From Pseudisothecium myosuroides (lineage: Eukaryota > Streptophyta > Bryopsida > Hypnales > Lembophyllaceae), in NCBI GenBank assembly GCA_951799445.1, contig OX637289.1, positions 23,498,245-23,562,244 of the forward strand: 64,000 nucleotides of DNA, in the 5' to 3' direction. Numbering within the stretch: the first letter of the stretch is position 1; the number at the start of each line of letters is the position of its first letter. Below the pieces are notes generated by a model, which made no database searches, was not told the origin of the DNA, and saw only the letters and a list, made by a program, of their open reading frames with translations. A program made the translations under genes and the position numbers. This document shows positions 60,402 through 64,000 of the stretch, piece by piece.

Positions 60402-61334
60402 TTAACCCCTAAAGGACCAACATGCCTTTTTTGGCAACATAGATATTTTGGGCAGGTACATGTGACTGGAGATTTTCATATTTTGAGCTGAAATTTTTAT
60501 AGAAGGTGGGGACGAGGAATATCTTTCATATGCACCAAATTTCATGACATTTGGAAATACGAGTCAAAAGTTATGGCCAAATATGTTGTTTGTTGGTCAA
60601 CTCGGGCAGTTCGGGCAGATTAGAAAAAATCACTTTTTTCAAAAATAAAAATTTGAAATTGGTTTATTAGATTTACATATACGTGGAAAGCTTTGAATCA
60701 TTCCATTTTGATCAATGAATCAAACGTTATGAGGATTTTTAGTTTGCGGGCAGTTATGGATTGTCTACTCTAAAATAAACTTTGAAGTCATTTATTTCAC
60801 TCAATTTTCAATATTTTTCAAAAAAAATAAAATTGTAGAGTGTAGATTGTTTATTACAACATTACAACCATTGGGATTGGCATTTTTCAATTCCATAATT
60901 AACTTCTTAACAATTTAGTGCTTTGAACCATTCTCTACTTCTTTCTACTTACTATTTTTTTCCTATATGTTGCACAATTCCAAATAATCTGAAAATTTTC
61001 AAGCATGTAGCCAACTTGCCTTGAATAATGAATCCAAAGAAGCACAACCATTTTGGAATTTTTTTCATAATAATTTGACCTTGTGAAGTGCAGCTGCCCG
61101 GTTTTTTGCAGGGCCAAAAAAAGGACTTTTGCCACTTGAAATGCTAATATATTCCAATCTACATGATGGAAATTTCTGAAATTTTTTCCACATATTCTCA
61201 AACCAGAATACTACAAGATCCTACGGTTACATGTGTGCAAAAATGATATTTTTCAAAAATTTGGTACTTGTACTAGAAATGGCAGTTTTGGAGCATTTTT
61301 GGTGAGAACATAGTCAAGGAACTTTAGGGGTTAA
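60402..61334 (-). mobile_element. TTAA-terminated element, subfamily A, copy 4 (reversed)
   Basis: Starts TTAACCCCTAAAGGACCAAC and ends GGAACTTTAGGGGTTAA, 933 bp, with intact TTAA at both ends. Reverse of 16974-17908. Flanks read cttg|TTAA ... TTAA|taag. Confidence 0.82.
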
Positions 61335-61673
61335 TAAGACTATTATGTATAGGACAATCACCAAGGTAGAGGAAATTTTGAAAACAAACATGCTGATGAG
61401 GACGGCGAAGCTTGATAAGGAATGCCTGTTTATTTTCATAATTCCTGACAACAAGGAGATTGCCTTACGTAAATGGCTATTTAAAAATGGATGAAATATG
61501 TGATTGATGATTGAATGAAAAATCCATAGTCATTGATTACACGGATTACACTTGCCAGGAAAGGATTACGGTATATTTCCACAAAATGAACAAGACATTT
61601 CTTGGTAGGGATTTATGATGATTACAAAGCTCACCCTATTTCCTTGGAGTGTCACTAGTGTTAAGTTTGGTAT

Positions 61674-62573
61674 TTAACCCCTAAATTAACCTCTAAAATC
61701 CCAAAAGTCTCCTCGATGGATTTTTAAAGGTCTGGATAGATTTTTATGATCTCAATTTTTGGGATTATTTTTTAAATATTTGTTTTTAGGATAGGAAAAT
61801 TGATTAGCTTATTAAGAATATCAATATTTTGCATTTTGTGCATGGGAGCAAAAGTTATGCCATCCAAACCAAAAAACAAGTGAGGATGATCCTCGGGATG
61901 ATCAACAAAAAAATAAAATTAGAAAACACTTGAAATTTTTAATTTTTTTTTATAGATTATATTTTTGTCTATGACAAAAAATTAGAGTCATTACATTTGA
62001 ATAAGTGATGCAAAAGTTATGGAACATCTTGTTGTATAAGCAATCTTAGCAAATTCTTGAAAAAATAATGTATAGCATTTATGTTTTTAATTCAATTTTG
62101 AATTTTTTTGAAAAATGCAGCCTAGTTTAGTTCATTTGCTGGAATAATCTCACCCTTAGGATTAGTATGTTTCAATTCTATATTAGAACTACTCATAATT
62201 TGATTATTCCTTCTATTTTATACCTACTTTGACTTCAAAAAAAATCAAAATGAAAATCAAGTAGGAGATAGGGATACCAAGCTTTGAATTCAATTCTTCA
62301 ACATAAAAATTATAAATTCGAAATTTGTAGTAAATAAATTTTAAATTAAGAGGATTTAAAGCCTTATTATCTAGTCATGCAAGGTGCAAAAAAACTCTCT
62401 TTCTTCACTTTAATCACTTATATCTTATAATCTATACATTTAAAGTTTTTGAAATTTCTTCTATACATTCTCATACTTGTCTATTACAAAATCCTACAGT
62501 TAGTTATGCAAAAGAAACAATTTTCGAGTGTTTTTGACAAAAAGAAAAGAAGACTTAGGGTGTTTAGGAGTTC
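61674..62573 (-). mobile_element. TTAA-type element, diverged subfamily D (reversed)
   Basis: Starts TTAACCCCTAAATTAACC and ends TTAGGGTGTTTAGGAGTTCA. From about 62380 to 62560 it follows the left part of subfamily D in reverse (ttttgacaaaaag, aaaatcctacagttag). Confidence 0.5.
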
Positions 62574-63280
62574 AAATATCTAAGTATATTTTTTGATATG
62601 ATTTTCAATTTCAAATGTAAATTGATAGTTCACATATACAAATTCAAATATAATTGGTGAGAGTTCTTTTAATCCATATGTCCCAAAGTCCCCTCCTTGA
62701 TAGACAATTAGGATTTTATATTGGCTTATGTGATTTCAATTTTTGCTATAATTTTTAGAAACTATTTTTGAAGATGGAAAAACACAATGGATTTTTGGGA
62801 GTGTAATTTTGAATTCAATTGATGTTTGAAAGCAAAAACTATACCACCCTAAGCACCACAAAAATTCACTAGGCAACAAAAGAATCCTTTTCCTTGTATC
62901 TCATACGAACGTCTACTAAGAATGTTTCAAAACCTAATGTTTTTCAAGTTTGTTTCAAAAATTCACAATAAATAATTTCAAATTTTCACAAAATGATTTG
63001 AAATTTCTATGACTTATAGAAATCATGTCATTATATCTTTGAATTATAAATATAAAGAAGTTTATTTGCATATTGTTCTAAAATGAGAGCATGTGTAGAG
63101 ATGAACTTTTACTTTAATGGATGTAAGATCACTTTTTGAAACTTCAAAGCTCCTAGAACAATCAAATTTTTTAATGACAAACGTAGGGATTCCTCCAAAT
63201 TTTCAATCTCTATTTCTAGCATCTAAATTCTTGATATTGATGAAGCTTTCTTGCAATAGTAGAGTTGACCTCAAATGAAG
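62574..63280. other. AT-rich intergenic DNA
   Basis: No gene; some stretches resemble the element just upstream (gattttcaatttc, agcaaaaactataccacc), so this is probably older repeat. Confidence 0.3.
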
Positions 63281-63474
63281 TTATCCCGCGAAGGACCAAG
63301 AAGCCTACTTTGGGTTTTCTGAAAATTCAAGCAGGCTCTATTGACTTCACAATTTGGGATAGTTGGATAAAATCTTCAAGGTGGATGCTAATCATCATAT
63401 TATACATGTGAAGCTTTGGTTCATGTCATTTTGATAAATATTGCAAAAATTACAAAGCTTTTTTGATTTCAATG
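63281..63474 (-). mobile_element. subfamily F element (reversed), cut by another TTAA element
   Basis: TTATCCCGCGAAGGACCAAG starts a reversed match to the right end of 55160-56070. It stops at atttcaatg, exactly where the next element begins. Confidence 0.65.
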
Positions 63475-64000
63475 TTAACCCCTAAAGGCCCAAGGCCTTT
63501 TTTCTGCCAAAAAACACTCAAAACTGCCATTTCTATAGCAAAAAGTACAAAAAAATTCAAATTGTTTTTTTTTCCACATCTAACCGTAGGATCTTACACC
63601 TTATTGGTATAAGAATGTGTGGAAAAAATTTCAAAATTTTTGACCGCACAGATTGCAAGATATCTGCGTTTAAAGTGGAAAAATCAAGTTTTTCAGCACA
63701 TTGCGGGACCAGATTTTTTGACTTTAAACATTTTTAACTTAAAATTTTTGCACTACAGCGTTTTGAGCTTTAAATCTTTATAGTGGAGAATTGAGTTGAG
63801 AGTCTAGGAAAAAAAAAAAATTCAAAAAAACTTAATTATCATTCTTAAAAAAATTGTTAAGTAGAAGTAGGTACAAGATAGAAGGAAAATCTAAAATATT
63901 CATATATTTTAGATGGAATTAAAATGCACTAATCCCAATGGTGAGATTGTTCTAGCAAGTAAACTAAACCATTCACAAAAAAGAAATTTGAAAAATTACA
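63475..64000 (+). mobile_element. TTAA-terminated element, subfamily D, copy 3 (partial, window edge)
   Basis: Starts TTAACCCCTAAAGGCCCAAG and follows 22661-23594 to the end of the window. Inserted inside the F element that begins at 63281. Confidence 0.78.

Overview
The window is nuclear DNA from a land plant. Several genes are split by many GT-AG introns, one is a YUCCA-type flavin monooxygenase (auxin synthesis), and two others have plant-style orthologues (an EIF1AD-like RNA-binding protein and a small UBA-domain protein). Most of the remaining sequence is AT-rich and full of old, nested transposable elements, so the genome is probably large and repeat-rich. A MORC ATPase with a CW zinc finger together with this repeat load would fit a non-seed vascular plant, but the species cannot be fixed from the sequence and I hold that loosely.

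Genes. Positions 1-147 hold the C-terminal end of an unidentified protein. A 14-exon MORC-type GHKL ATPase with a CW zinc finger runs from 2349 to 7151 (+), with a TATA box near 1190 and a possible spliced upstream ORF. An EIF1AD-like gene lies at 9136-9714 (-). It is divergent from a five-exon UBA-domain gene at 10985-13736 (+). A four-exon YUCCA gene lies at 36435-39225 (-), with a minisatellite in intron 1 and tandem repeats in its 5' flank. These genes do not form a pathway; as in most plant genomes they are independent neighbours.

Repeats. From about 16 kb to 33 kb and from 47 kb to 64 kb the sequence is a patchwork of transposons. The dominant one is a family of non-coding elements, mostly about 550-940 bp, that begin TTAACCCCTAAAGGACC and end with the reverse complement. 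Four nesting events show that they insert at TTAA, which is the behaviour of piggyBac-like elements. Around and inside them are two short Helitrons, a CACTA-like element, an 8-bp-TSD hAT MITE, several other MITE families, decayed LINEs, and at least six very short 5'-truncated retroposons with clear target-site duplications. A direct segmental duplication (49.0-50.3 kb and 51.5-53.5 kb) carries, in one copy only, a 206-bp almost perfect palindrome and, in the other copy only, the CACTA-like insertion.

The most interesting candidate for something undescribed is the TTAA-terminated family and its internal record of target choice. No CRISPR array, rRNA or convincing tRNA was found.
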